From CAG-390 sp964384555 (GTDB lineage Bacteria > Bacillota > Clostridia > Oscillospirales > CAG-272): a stretch of 52,208 bases of DNA. The stretch covers positions 1 to 52,208 of the forward strand of contig CAYLLA010000006.1 of NCBI GenBank assembly GCA_964384555.1, given 5' to 3'. The translations under genes and the position numbers were made by a program. Each line of letters starts with the position of its first letter. Within the stretch, counting starts at the first letter, position 1. A model generated the notes under the pieces. The model was not told where the DNA came from. It worked only from the letters and a program-made list of their open reading frames with translations, and ran no database searches. This document shows positions 22,198 to 29,878 of this stretch, piece after piece.

Positions 22198-23619
22198 ATG
22201 AAGATAAATACAAACGACCATGCCTGCGGCCGTTGCGGCGAGGGCGTGAAATATGAATATTCAAACGGCCGGCTGACGATCAGCGGCACGGGAGCCATGG
22301 ACTCCTACCGCCACACCGAGGAATATCCATTTGCAGATCTCCGCGACAGAGTGGAGCAGGTGGAGATACTCCGCGGTGTGACAAACACGGGGGACATGAC
22401 CTTTTGCGGCTATCCCGCCCTGCGGCGCGTTGACGTGGCGGGAAGTGTGGACATGGTAGGCTACCGCGCTTTTTCCGAATGTCCGAATCTTCGCGTGGTG
22501 CGGCTTGCGGAGGGTGTGCGCGTGCTTGGCCCCAAGGCGTTTGAAAATTGCCCGAGGCTTGAATACCTTGAACTTCCCGAGAGCCTGCAGGTGGTAGACT
22601 TTAAGTGCTTTATGCGCTCAACGAAGATCAAGACCGTAAGATACGGCGGCACCGAGGCAGATTGGTCTCGCCGCGTGCGCATTGGCCGCTCTGCCACCGG
22701 CAACGTGGGGCTTGAGCGCGCCACCCGCTACTGCCGCGCCCACTCGCACCGCTATTACCAAATGGCGGCAGAGCTTTCCGCCATCATAAAACGCGGCGGG
22801 GATGGGGATATGCATATAGTAACCCCCGATCTTACCGTGCCGGGCGTTAAGGGCAAATCCGGCGACTGCACGCTTATCGTCCTCCCCGATGGCAAAACCA
22901 TGATGATAGATGCGGGGCTTCCCGCCTGCTTTGTGCATATCATAGAGCTGCTTGATGCGCTGGATCTCCGCTCGCTTGACTTTTTCATGCTCTCGCACCC
23001 GCACAGCGACCATTTTGGCGGGCTTGCAAAGGTAGCAGACTATTTAGCATCCCGCGGCGGCCGAATTGGCGAGTTTATCTATTCCGGCTACGCCCACAAG
23101 GGGATAGAGACAAAGCTTGAGGCAATGATGCGCGCCCACGGCACACACGTGCGGTGCGACCTTTGCGCCGGCGACACGCTTGACTTTGGCGAGGTACACG
23201 CCGAGATATTTAACCCGAGCCGCGAGGAAGTTGCGGCATCGACCGAGCATGAGACAGACACCGAGGGGGTAAATGATATCTCCACCGGCATGATAATGAG
23301 CTTTGGCGGGCTGAGATACCTCACCTCCGGCGATCTCTACGCGGGGCGTGAGCGGATGCTGGCCGCAAAGCTTGGTGATGGACTTCGCGCCAATGCCGCA
23401 AAGACCAACCACCACGGCCTGTTTACATCAAATACCGATGAGTGGATCTCCGCCATCTCGCCGCAGGTGTTGATATCCGACAGCGATGATGCACCTTGGA
23501 CGAGCTTTGCCGAAAAGCTGGCCGCCCTCGGCATTGAGCATTATATTGTAAACGACCGCGGCCTCACCGCCCTTACAATGTCCCGCGACGGCCGCATGTC
23601 GGTCGAGACCGAATATTAA
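22198..23619 (+). CDS. BspA-repeat / metallo-beta-lactamase-fold fusion protein
   Basis: 473 aa. Residues ~20-160 are BspA-type LRR_5 repeats (LTISGTGAMDSY, VGYRAFSECPNLRVV, LGPKAFENCPRLEYLELP). Residues ~205-470 form an MBL-fold hydrolase of the ComEC/Rec2 C-terminal type: SHPHSDHFGGL (266-276, HxHxDH zinc motif), MIMSFGGLRYLTSGDL (metal Asp) and KTNHHGLFTSN (His). No signal peptide is seen, which is odd for an LRR protein normally on the surface. ComEC-type MBL domains cut nucleic acids or nucleotides. The gene is last in the operon, 5 bp after pepT, and a strong terminator follows 19 bp after the stop. Confidence 0.85.
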   Translation: MKINTNDHACGRCGEGVKYEYSNGRLTISGTGAMDSYRHTEEYPFADLRDRVEQVEILRGVTNTGDMTFCGYPALRRVDVAGSVDMVGYRAFSECPNLRVVRLAEGVRVLGPKAFENCPRLEYLELPESLQVVDFKCFMRSTKIKTVRYGGTEADWSRRVRIGRSATGNVGLERATRYCRAHSHRYYQMAAELSAIIKRGGDGDMHIVTPDLTVPGVKGKSGDCTLIVLPDGKTMMIDAGLPACFVHIIELLDALDLRSLDFFMLSHPHSDHFGGLAKVADYLASRGGRIGEFIYSGYAHKGIETKLEAMMRAHGTHVRCDLCAGDTLDFGEVHAEIFNPSREEVAASTEHETDTEGVNDISTGMIMSFGGLRYLTSGDLYAGRERMLAAKLGDGLRANAAKTNHHGLFTSNTDEWISAISPQVLISDSDDAPWTSFAEKLAALGIEHYIVNDRGLTALTMSRDGRMSVETEY

Positions 23620-23638
23620 AAACTTACCCGAATACAAC

Positions 23639-23666
23639 AAAAGCACCTGCCGAGGCAGGTGCTTTT
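23639..23666 (+). terminator. Intrinsic terminator
   Basis: A perfect 13-bp stem, AAAAGCACCTGCC/GGCAGGTGCTTTT, with a 2-nt loop, closing the EEP-LRR-pepT-MBL operon. Confidence 0.88.
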
Positions 23667-23699
23667 GTGTTTAAAAACAGGTGCGACGATCAGTCACAG

Positions 23700-23775
23700 G
23701 GGGATAATAAGGAAGATTTCCGCGTAAGCAAAAAATTCCTTATTCCATTTTCCGCGGGCGAGCGCAGGTCGCTCC
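23700..23775. repeat. REP-like hairpin elements
   Basis: AATAAGGAA/TTCCTTATT arms (23706-23745) enclose a GATTTCCGCGTAAGC core nearly identical to 3103-3128. A second hairpin (GCGAGCGCAGG...CCTGCGAG type) follows. No gene is visible in 23667-23844. Confidence 0.5.
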
Positions 23776-23844
23776 TGCGAGACGGAATACAATCTATTTG
23801 AAATTCGCGCGGCGTGCATGCGATCCCGCACGGAGCGCACCCAT

Positions 23845-24744
23845 TTATATACCCAAATTCGCCTCAAGGCTCATCGCCACGCCGATAAGGTGTGCATCAT
23901 CAAGGCTGGCGGCGGAGGTTATATCCACCCCCGGCAGGGCGGCACGAAGCTCGCCCGAAAACAGCGGGGCATCGCGGGATATCTGCCCGCCGAGCAGGAG
24001 GGTGTGTATATCATACTCGCGCGTGATCGGCGAGAGCAGCTCGCCAAGCAGTCGCCCGGTATCGGCATACACGTCCATCGCCACCCGATCCCCCTCGCGT
24101 GCGAGGCGGGCTACCGTTTTGGCATCAGGATGTGACCCCACTATCCCCGCCGAGGCGGCATATCTGTTTGTGATGCCGCGTGCGGAGATAAGCTCCTCCG
24201 CCTCCACTCCGTGAAGCGGTGCGCGATAGATACTGACGCGCGGCCCGCCCTCGTCATTAGTCAGCGGCGTACCGTCACGCATTATGGCAAACCCAAGCCC
24301 CGTGCCAAGCATTACGGCGGCTATTGCGCCGCCCGCCCGCCGCTCGGCGGGCAGTGTGCGGGATGCGCCGAGCATGAACGCAGAGGAATCATGAATGATA
24401 TGCACCGGGCGACCCGGCAGATCCTCGGCAAACCAAGGCAGGACGGATACACCGTACAGCGCGGTATATTTGTGCCGCATACGGAAAGTACCTGTTTTGT
24501 ACTCAAAAGGGCCGGGGGTATCCATCCCCACCGCCGCTATCTCGTACCCGAGCGAGGCCGCACGCACCAGGGCGCGCGCGGCAAGGGCCGAGTACGCCGC
24601 GCGTATCGCGGCCGGACTGCCGCCGGTGGAGTTTACAGCCTCCGAATCGTGCGTGCCGTCGATGACCTCCATCGCCTCGGCATCGACCAGCCCGCACTTT
24701 AAAAAGCTTCCGCCCGCATCAAGAGCGTAAATGCATTTTTTCAT
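23845..24744 (-). CDS. ROK-family sugar kinase-like protein
   Basis: 299 aa. N-terminal phosphate-1 motif LDAGGSFLKCGLVD (8-21), hinge DTPGPF, and phosphate-2 motif VMLGTGLGFAIMRDG identify an ASKHA/ROK protein, which phosphorylates hexoses such as glucose, mannose, fructose or N-acetylmannosamine with ATP. The ROK zinc motif CxCGxxGCxE is missing; the equivalent stretch reads RAPLHGVEAEELISARG. It may therefore be a divergent kinase or non-catalytic. It lacks the HTH of ROK repressors. It is the last gene of the isomerase operon, 32 bp after the phosphomannose isomerase-like gene, so it probably supplies a sugar phosphate or recycles a product. Confidence 0.82.
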   Translation of the reverse strand: MKKCIYALDAGGSFLKCGLVDAEAMEVIDGTHDSEAVNSTGGSPAAIRAAYSALAARALVRAASLGYEIAAVGMDTPGPFEYKTGTFRMRHKYTALYGVSVLPWFAEDLPGRPVHIIHDSSAFMLGASRTLPAERRAGGAIAAVMLGTGLGFAIMRDGTPLTNDEGGPRVSIYRAPLHGVEAEELISARGITNRYAASAGIVGSHPDAKTVARLAREGDRVAMDVYADTGRLLGELLSPITREYDIHTLLLGGQISRDAPLFSGELRAALPGVDITSAASLDDAHLIGVAMSLEANLGI

Positions 24745-24776
24745 TTTGTCACTTTTTTTGGTTTAGGATCGTCAGC

Positions 24777-26591
24777 TCACACACCGCGCTTGAGCATGGT
24801 CTTGTGCATTACCGTCCATGTGCCGGGCTTGTTGTTTATAAGCTCGACCTCGCCGAGAGATGCGGGGATAACGACCATATCCATATATTTCATTCTAAAC
24901 TGACGTGTGGGATCTGCCTTGCTGCGCACGGTAACATCCTCGCCGTCCACCAGCGCATACACAAAGAAGTCGCCGCTCTCGGAATAACGCTTTGTATCAT
25001 CGGTAAAGTAATCGCCGAACACCAGATTGCGGAGGGAGAAATAAAGCTGATCGCACTCGCCCACCACTATCTCGCGGCCGTTTTCGTCCTCGCGCAGAAC
25101 GCGGCGGCGACCGTTTACGAGATTTTCCTTAACATAGGACTCGGTCATGCCGTGATTGAGGTTGAGCGCGCCGTAGTAGGAATGTATCGGGCGCGGGTTA
25201 CCGTCAAGATCGCGGCGCAGGTAGTCGTACATTTTATATGTATAAGAGCCGACGGTCAGCGAGCCGATCTCAAGGATAACTTGGTTTTGACCGGAGGCGT
25301 GGATGGTTCCAGCGGGGATCATTACCTGTGTGCCGGGCTCGCTGTGAACACCGTAGATGTACTTTTTATAGTCTATCTCGGTATGCTCGCGCTCACTGCG
25401 GCGGACCTCGTCAACAAATTCGTCAACATCAACACCGTCACGGAAGCCGAGATAGGTGCGTGCGCCCTGACCCGTTACAAAAACATAGTAGCTTTCATCC
25501 TGGCGGCCAAGCTCGCCGTTCTCGCGCATTACAAATTCCGCACCCGGGTGCAGCTGTACCGACATGTTGCCTGCGGCGTGGAAGGTATCATCATAGTTAA
25601 AGCGGATCGGGAAGAAGCCGTGGAACTCTTCAAGGCACTGCCGACCCATAAGCTTTTCGCCAAAGGAGGAAACAACGGTGTAAAAGGGTACTTCAAGCGT
25701 CATATCCCCCGCATCGATAACGGTGGAGACCTCCATGGGGATCATATCAAACACCCATGCGCAGTTTTTCATGGTATCGGGCAGTCCGCGCACGCCCATG
25801 GTGTAGTAGCCGCCCCAAACGCCCTCAAGATAGACCGGGCGCTGACGGAAAGGTGACTCGATGGTGCGCTCGATAAGTGCCCAAAGCAGCTCGGCGGGAA
25901 CCATGGTCAGCGCCGTCGGATCATCGCCCGCCACGTAATAGTCTATCCCGCGGTTGGCCAACAGCTTTGAGCGAAGGCTGAACGCCAGCTCAAAATCAAC
26001 ATAATAGCAACGGCGCATGGTGGCCTTAAAGGGCATCTCGCTGTCAGAGCCGAGATTTAAAAATCCGCCGCGTTTGATGTTGAGCACCGCACGCTTGGGG
26101 GTGATATCGCAAAAGATCTTGGTGTCGGCCAGCGGGTACAGCTCATCAGAGAGCGCACCAAAGCCCCAAAGGATAAGGCTCTCGCCCGCCGCGCGGGCGG
26201 CCTCAACATCGGCCTTCAGCCCCGCAAGCTTTTCGGCATCAAATATCCCCGCGTATCCCTCCTTAAAGAGCTTGCCGTAAAGCAGGACGGGGTCTTTTTC
26301 ACGATCCTCCGGCAGATTATCGCGAAACAGCTCGCGCAGCTCGGCGGGGGACTTGTATGCCGAGGACACTGCCACCGTTTTTGCGTTACCGCAAAGGGCA
26401 AGGATGGCATCAAAGGGCGCGGTGGTGTAGCCATCGACGGCAATGATGCCGCCGCGGCTCAAAATGTCCGCCAGTGACTTGGCCACCGCCGCATTACCGA
26501 CTGCGGCGCGGGAGGTATCTATCCCGCTTGCATCTATTTTATTTACGGCAGAGGGATCATCATACGGAAAGGGATTGAACATAAAAGACAT
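24777..26591 (-). CDS. Class I phosphomannose isomerase-like protein with N-terminal extension
   Basis: 604 aa, against ~300-390 for ordinary ManA. The C-terminal ~350 residues carry the cupin zinc set of class I enzymes: MSVQLHPG (Gln345, His347), DESYYVF (Glu366) and PAGTIHASG (His431), so the isomerase site looks intact. The first ~240 residues form a separate domain: GGIIAVDGYTTAPFDAILA (47-65) sits where a P-loop kinase would have its nucleotide motif but has no GxxxxGKS/T, followed by LILWGFGALSDELYPLADTK. AAGGAG precedes the ATG. The operon context (isomerase, DJ-1, ROK kinase, AraC regulator) indicates sugar catabolism. Substrate uncertain. Confidence 0.82.
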   Translation of the reverse strand: MSFMFNPFPYDDPSAVNKIDASGIDTSRAAVGNAAVAKSLADILSRGGIIAVDGYTTAPFDAILALCGNAKTVAVSSAYKSPAELRELFRDNLPEDREKDPVLLYGKLFKEGYAGIFDAEKLAGLKADVEAARAAGESLILWGFGALSDELYPLADTKIFCDITPKRAVLNIKRGGFLNLGSDSEMPFKATMRRCYYVDFELAFSLRSKLLANRGIDYYVAGDDPTALTMVPAELLWALIERTIESPFRQRPVYLEGVWGGYYTMGVRGLPDTMKNCAWVFDMIPMEVSTVIDAGDMTLEVPFYTVVSSFGEKLMGRQCLEEFHGFFPIRFNYDDTFHAAGNMSVQLHPGAEFVMRENGELGRQDESYYVFVTGQGARTYLGFRDGVDVDEFVDEVRRSEREHTEIDYKKYIYGVHSEPGTQVMIPAGTIHASGQNQVILEIGSLTVGSYTYKMYDYLRRDLDGNPRPIHSYYGALNLNHGMTESYVKENLVNGRRRVLREDENGREIVVGECDQLYFSLRNLVFGDYFTDDTKRYSESGDFFVYALVDGEDVTVRSKADPTRQFRMKYMDMVVIPASLGEVELINNKPGTWTVMHKTMLKRGV

Positions 26592-26685
26592 GGTTTTTTC
26601 TCCTTAATTCAGAGCTTTAAGCTCAGATCTATCTATTTGTGTTGTATCGGATCGTATCGGAATTTAAATTTGATCGTCACGGCGC

Positions 26686-27195
26686 TCACTCGCCGAGCAG
26701 GCGGACGAACTCGCGCATAAAGGCGGGCAGATCCTCTGGGCGGCGGGAGGTGACGATATTTTTGTCGCATACGACCTCGCGGTCCTCGTAGAGCGCACCC
26801 GCGTTTATAAGATCGTCGCGAATGCCGGGGTAGCAGGTGGCGCGGCGACCACCGATGACCCCCGCACTGATAAGTATCTGCGGCCCGTGGCAGATGGCGG
26901 CGATGGGCAGGCGGTTTTTATCAAAATATCTCACTATGCCGAGTATATCGCTGTTTTGGCGCAGCTTTTCGGGTGCTGTGCCGCCCGGCAGGATAAGCCC
27001 GCAGTACTGCGCGGGATCTACCTCCTCCGGGAGCAGATCGGCGGCGACGTTGAAGTGATATTTTGACTTTATCACCCGCCGCTCAAGGGATGCAACAGTG
27101 ACGGTGTACCCCGCCTCACGCATCCTAAACAGCGGATACAGCACCTCGCTGTCATCACTGTTATCATAGGTAATGAGCAGTATCTTTTTTTCCAT
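26686..27195 (-). CDS. DJ-1/PfpI-family protein
   Basis: 169 aa from MEKKILLI, with AAGGAG upstream; a longer ORF start lacks a ribosome site. The glutamine-amidotransferase-like fold is shown by KILLITYDNSDDSEV, GLILPGGTAPEKLR and the nucleophile elbow AAICHGPQILISAG with Cys and His in ICHGPQ. Such proteins act as deglycases, chaperones or proteases, or protect against reactive carbonyls. It lies between the isomerase gene and the phosphomannose isomerase-like gene on the same strand, perhaps detoxifying sugar-derived aldehydes; that role is inference. Confidence 0.9.
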   Translation of the reverse strand: MEKKILLITYDNSDDSEVLYPLFRMREAGYTVTVASLERRVIKSKYHFNVAADLLPEEVDPAQYCGLILPGGTAPEKLRQNSDILGIVRYFDKNRLPIAAICHGPQILISAGVIGGRRATCYPGIRDDLINAGALYEDREVVCDKNIVTSRRPEDLPAFMREFVRLLGE

Positions 27196-27255
27196 AACTA
27201 TATTATCTCCTTGGCTATCGAATATGCGGCGGCACTGCGGCCGCGGCGGCACGCA

Positions 27256-28689
27256 TCAATCTATCAGCGTAAAGTCAAGATCCAGCATGGCGGCAAGGTC
27301 ACGCAGCTCGGCGGTGACGTTGCCGGGCGCGATGGCGTAATGCTGTGTTACGCCGCACGCACCGATGCGGGAGAACAGCCCCTCCGGCGACATGCCGCGC
27401 GGAGCAAAATCGGCATGCGAGTAGGATGCAAGATAATGCTTTGTGGGCAGGCAATCCACCACCGTGCAGACCATCTTCATCCTGCCGTCCCGCTCCGACA
27501 TATGCAGCATGGTTTTCTCCCCCTCCGGGAAGACATACCATGCAAAGGGCGCACCGGCATACTTCCAGCCGCTCTTGGCAAAGCGCTCGTCCCGCGCTAT
27601 TATCATGCTGCCCTCGGGATCGCGATAATCGTTGGGTCCCGCATGCCCCGCCACGAACACGCCGCGGGCGTGGTCGATATAAAACGGCTCGATAAAGTTG
27701 GCGCGCCGCCCGGTGAGGGCGTGTAATATATAGGTAGCAAGTCCGCCGCCGATATCCCCCTCGGGTACGGTCACAAGCGGGGATTCGGCAGATGTGGGTG
27801 CAAAACCGGGGCGCAGGCCCACCTCACGGAAGAGCACGGTATCGATATCATTAAGCACCAAAAGATCGGTATCTGCCGCGGCCGCCACACGCTCCATGGC
27901 GTAGGAGGCACGCACAGAGGCATCAAGCTTTGCCATGTCAACATTCGGGTAGACCGTGTGGGCGGACGTCAGCTCGCGCACTATCCGCCGCACCTCGTCA
28001 TCCGACGTGGCGTTTATCTCGTTTACAAGCTCGGAGATAGAGATAAAATGTATCTCCGGGCCTATCTTCATGAAAAGATTATAGGGATCCACATATGTTG
28101 CCCACATCGCCTCGTTATAGCAGGAGAGGAGAGATAGGCGGGAGCGGCGCAGGACGGTACGCACCCTTGCCGCCGCGGCAAATATCTTAAGCCTTTCGGC
28201 AACGGTATCAAGCGTGCCTATGCACATCTCGCTCATGGGTCTTGAAAAACGGCGGAAGGAACCGCTGGCCTCCTGGAAGCCCACCAGTGCACCCGCGGAG
28301 AGGAAATCTATAAACTGATCCTCATCGTTGGTATCGGTTATCGAGAGGCTGTCGCGTACCACCGACATGAAAAAGAGCGGCATGGGGGGCAGCTCCCGCA
28401 AAAAGCGGATCCATGCAAAGTCCTCCGCCCAGGAAAGAAAGCCCGCGGCAACGCAATCGCACCCCTCGTTGTAAAAGAGCTGCGCCGCACGCTCCGCGCC
28501 GTCTCTCTCCCAAACAGGCCCGGGGTAGACGACCTCGGCAAATTCGGATATCTTTTTTATGTAGGATGCCGCCTCGGCATCCTTTCTTTCTGAGTAAAGG
28601 CCGCGAGCCGTGCCCTCACCAAGCGAACGAAAACGCTCAGCCTCGATAAGCAGCACACCGATCTTTGGTCTTCTGTGAATGGTAGTCAT
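27256..28689 (-). CDS. L-fucose/L-arabinose isomerase-family protein
   Basis: 477 aa. The layout matches the fucose/arabinose isomerase family: N-terminal Rossmann-like part (KIGVLLIEAERFRSLGEG, VVYPGPVW, GCDCVAAGFLSWAEDFAW), middle region (MSEMCIGTLDTVAERLKIFA, SRLSLLSCYNEAMWATYVDP) and C-terminal region with EGDIGGGLATYILHALTGRR, EPFYIDHARGVFVAGHAG. The Glu in PEGDIGG and the Asp/His in the last block would be metal ligands. Family members interconvert aldoses and ketoses; some only bind sugars. AAAGGAG precedes the ATG. First gene of a four-gene operon divergent from an AraC regulator; no transporter is adjacent. Confidence 0.8.
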   Translation of the reverse strand: MTTIHRRPKIGVLLIEAERFRSLGEGTARGLYSERKDAEAASYIKKISEFAEVVYPGPVWERDGAERAAQLFYNEGCDCVAAGFLSWAEDFAWIRFLRELPPMPLFFMSVVRDSLSITDTNDEDQFIDFLSAGALVGFQEASGSFRRFSRPMSEMCIGTLDTVAERLKIFAAAARVRTVLRRSRLSLLSCYNEAMWATYVDPYNLFMKIGPEIHFISISELVNEINATSDDEVRRIVRELTSAHTVYPNVDMAKLDASVRASYAMERVAAAADTDLLVLNDIDTVLFREVGLRPGFAPTSAESPLVTVPEGDIGGGLATYILHALTGRRANFIEPFYIDHARGVFVAGHAGPNDYRDPEGSMIIARDERFAKSGWKYAGAPFAWYVFPEGEKTMLHMSERDGRMKMVCTVVDCLPTKHYLASYSHADFAPRGMSPEGLFSRIGACGVTQHYAIAPGNVTAELRDLAAMLDLDFTLID

Positions 28690-28736
28690 TTAAAATTTCT
28701 CCTTTCGTCCTGTTGCAGAGCCTGCCGCGGTCGCAC

Positions 28737-28777
28737 CGTCCTTTTTTGACTTTTTATGAGTAAAAAGGGACGTTTTT
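28737..28777 (+). terminator. Stem-loop with U-run in the divergent region
   Basis: CGTCCTTTTT/AAAAAGGGACG arms (one bulge) followed by TTTTT on the plus strand. On the minus strand it would be a hairpin in the isomerase leader. Function unclear. Confidence 0.35.
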
Positions 28778-28809
28778 AAAAAAATATCTGCGTTATACGG
28801 CCATCGGTA

Positions 28810-28838
28810 TTGACTTTGGATGAAATATGTATTATAAT
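28810..28838 (+). promoter_or_regulatory. Promoter of the second AraC-family gene
   Basis: TTGACT (28810-28815), 17-bp spacer, TATAAT (28833-28838). A TGATAT/ATATCA inverted repeat lies downstream at about 28864-28882 in the leader. Confidence 0.75.
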
Positions 28839-28944
28839 TTTACAAGAACATTATACTGCTATGTGATATTCTTTTATATCAAAATAGTACGAAGAATTAT
28901 GAAAATCATATTAAATGCATGCCGCATGGCAACAGGAGGGCGCA

Positions 28945-29748
28945 ATGGAATTCGGGCTTGAGATACTAAAGACCCGCACCTACAACTCATCAGATGTAAG
29001 AAAAACTCTTTATTCCGCCGAGCGAACAGTCCCCGCATACGAGATAGAGCTGTGCACCGTCGATATGGGAGGGGTGAATTTTGTTAACGGTGAGAGCATT
29101 CCCTGCGAAGTCGGGCGCATACTTGTAGCGCGCCCGGGGGCAAGAAGATACACCAAGGGGCACTTTGAATGCCAGTTTGTGCATTTTATCTGCCATGACC
29201 GCGCATTTGAGGATAAATACCTGCGCCCGCTTCAGGTAAGCCTGCGCCTGTGCGACGAGACCCGCGCACCGCACATCTTTCGCGCATTAACGAGCGCGTG
29301 GGCAAAGCGGGAGGACGGCTATGAGCTTTACTGCGTCGGCAAGCTGATGGAGCTGATAAGCGCCATATATTCGGCGGGCAAGCTGCTTGGCTCGATAGAC
29401 GAAAAATACCGCCGTTTTTCGCACAACATCATCAGTGCCACCGAATTTATGCGGGAGAATTACGCCTCCCCCCTCACGCTTTCGGATATCGCCGCCTCGG
29501 CGCATATAAGCCCCTCTTATTTTCATCTTATATTTAAAAATTCTATCGGAGTCACCCCCGCGCGCTACCTGCTTGATGTGCGCATGAGGGAGGCGCAAAA
29601 GCTGCTGATAAATACTTCGCTCCCGCTCTCCGAGATAGCGGGAATGTGCGGCTTTGATTCGCAGTCCTATTTCACCGATGTATTTCGCCGCGAGGCGGGA
29701 GTGACCCCCGGCAAATTCCGCAGAGATAATTCGGATATAATAATGTAA
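28945..29748 (+). CDS. AraC-family transcriptional regulator
   Basis: 267 aa from MEFGLEIL, with CAGGAGGG at good distance. N-terminal ~140-residue sensor, C-terminal AraC double HTH: LTLSDIAASAHISPSYFHLI, FKNSIGVTPARYLLDVRMRE, LPLSEIAGMCGFDSQSYFTD, VFRREAGVTPGKFRR. The HTH is a canonical XylS/AraC match. It is divergent from the isomerase/DJ-1/ManA-like/ROK operon and most likely controls it in response to its sugar. The sensor domain is only weakly cupin-like (GRILVARPGARRYTKGHFEC). Confidence 0.9.
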   Translation: MEFGLEILKTRTYNSSDVRKTLYSAERTVPAYEIELCTVDMGGVNFVNGESIPCEVGRILVARPGARRYTKGHFECQFVHFICHDRAFEDKYLRPLQVSLRLCDETRAPHIFRALTSAWAKREDGYELYCVGKLMELISAIYSAGKLLGSIDEKYRRFSHNIISATEFMRENYASPLTLSDIAASAHISPSYFHLIFKNSIGVTPARYLLDVRMREAQKLLINTSLPLSEIAGMCGFDSQSYFTDVFRREAGVTPGKFRRDNSDIIM

Positions 29749-29764
29749 TAACGTTTTTTTGCAA

Positions 29765-29796
29765 TATTGCGGTATTGCATCATTGCAGTATTCGGA
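29765..29796. repeat. Four imperfect tandem octamers
   Basis: TATTGCGG, TATTGCAT, CATTGCAG and TATTCGGA follow each other at 8-bp periodicity between the AraC and acyltransferase genes. Possible protein-binding array or chance. Confidence 0.3.
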
Positions 29797-29878
29797 TCGA
29801 TACAAGCAAGCGTGCGGCGGGTCACGGCCGCACATATAAAGACCCCAAAGACCTAAAAACAAAACGGAGAAACAACGA

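Noticed and set aside
24804..25856. A 350-codon frame antisense to the phosphomannose isomerase-like gene
   Set aside because: No domain or ribosome site; the opposite strand has a complete zinc-site protein.
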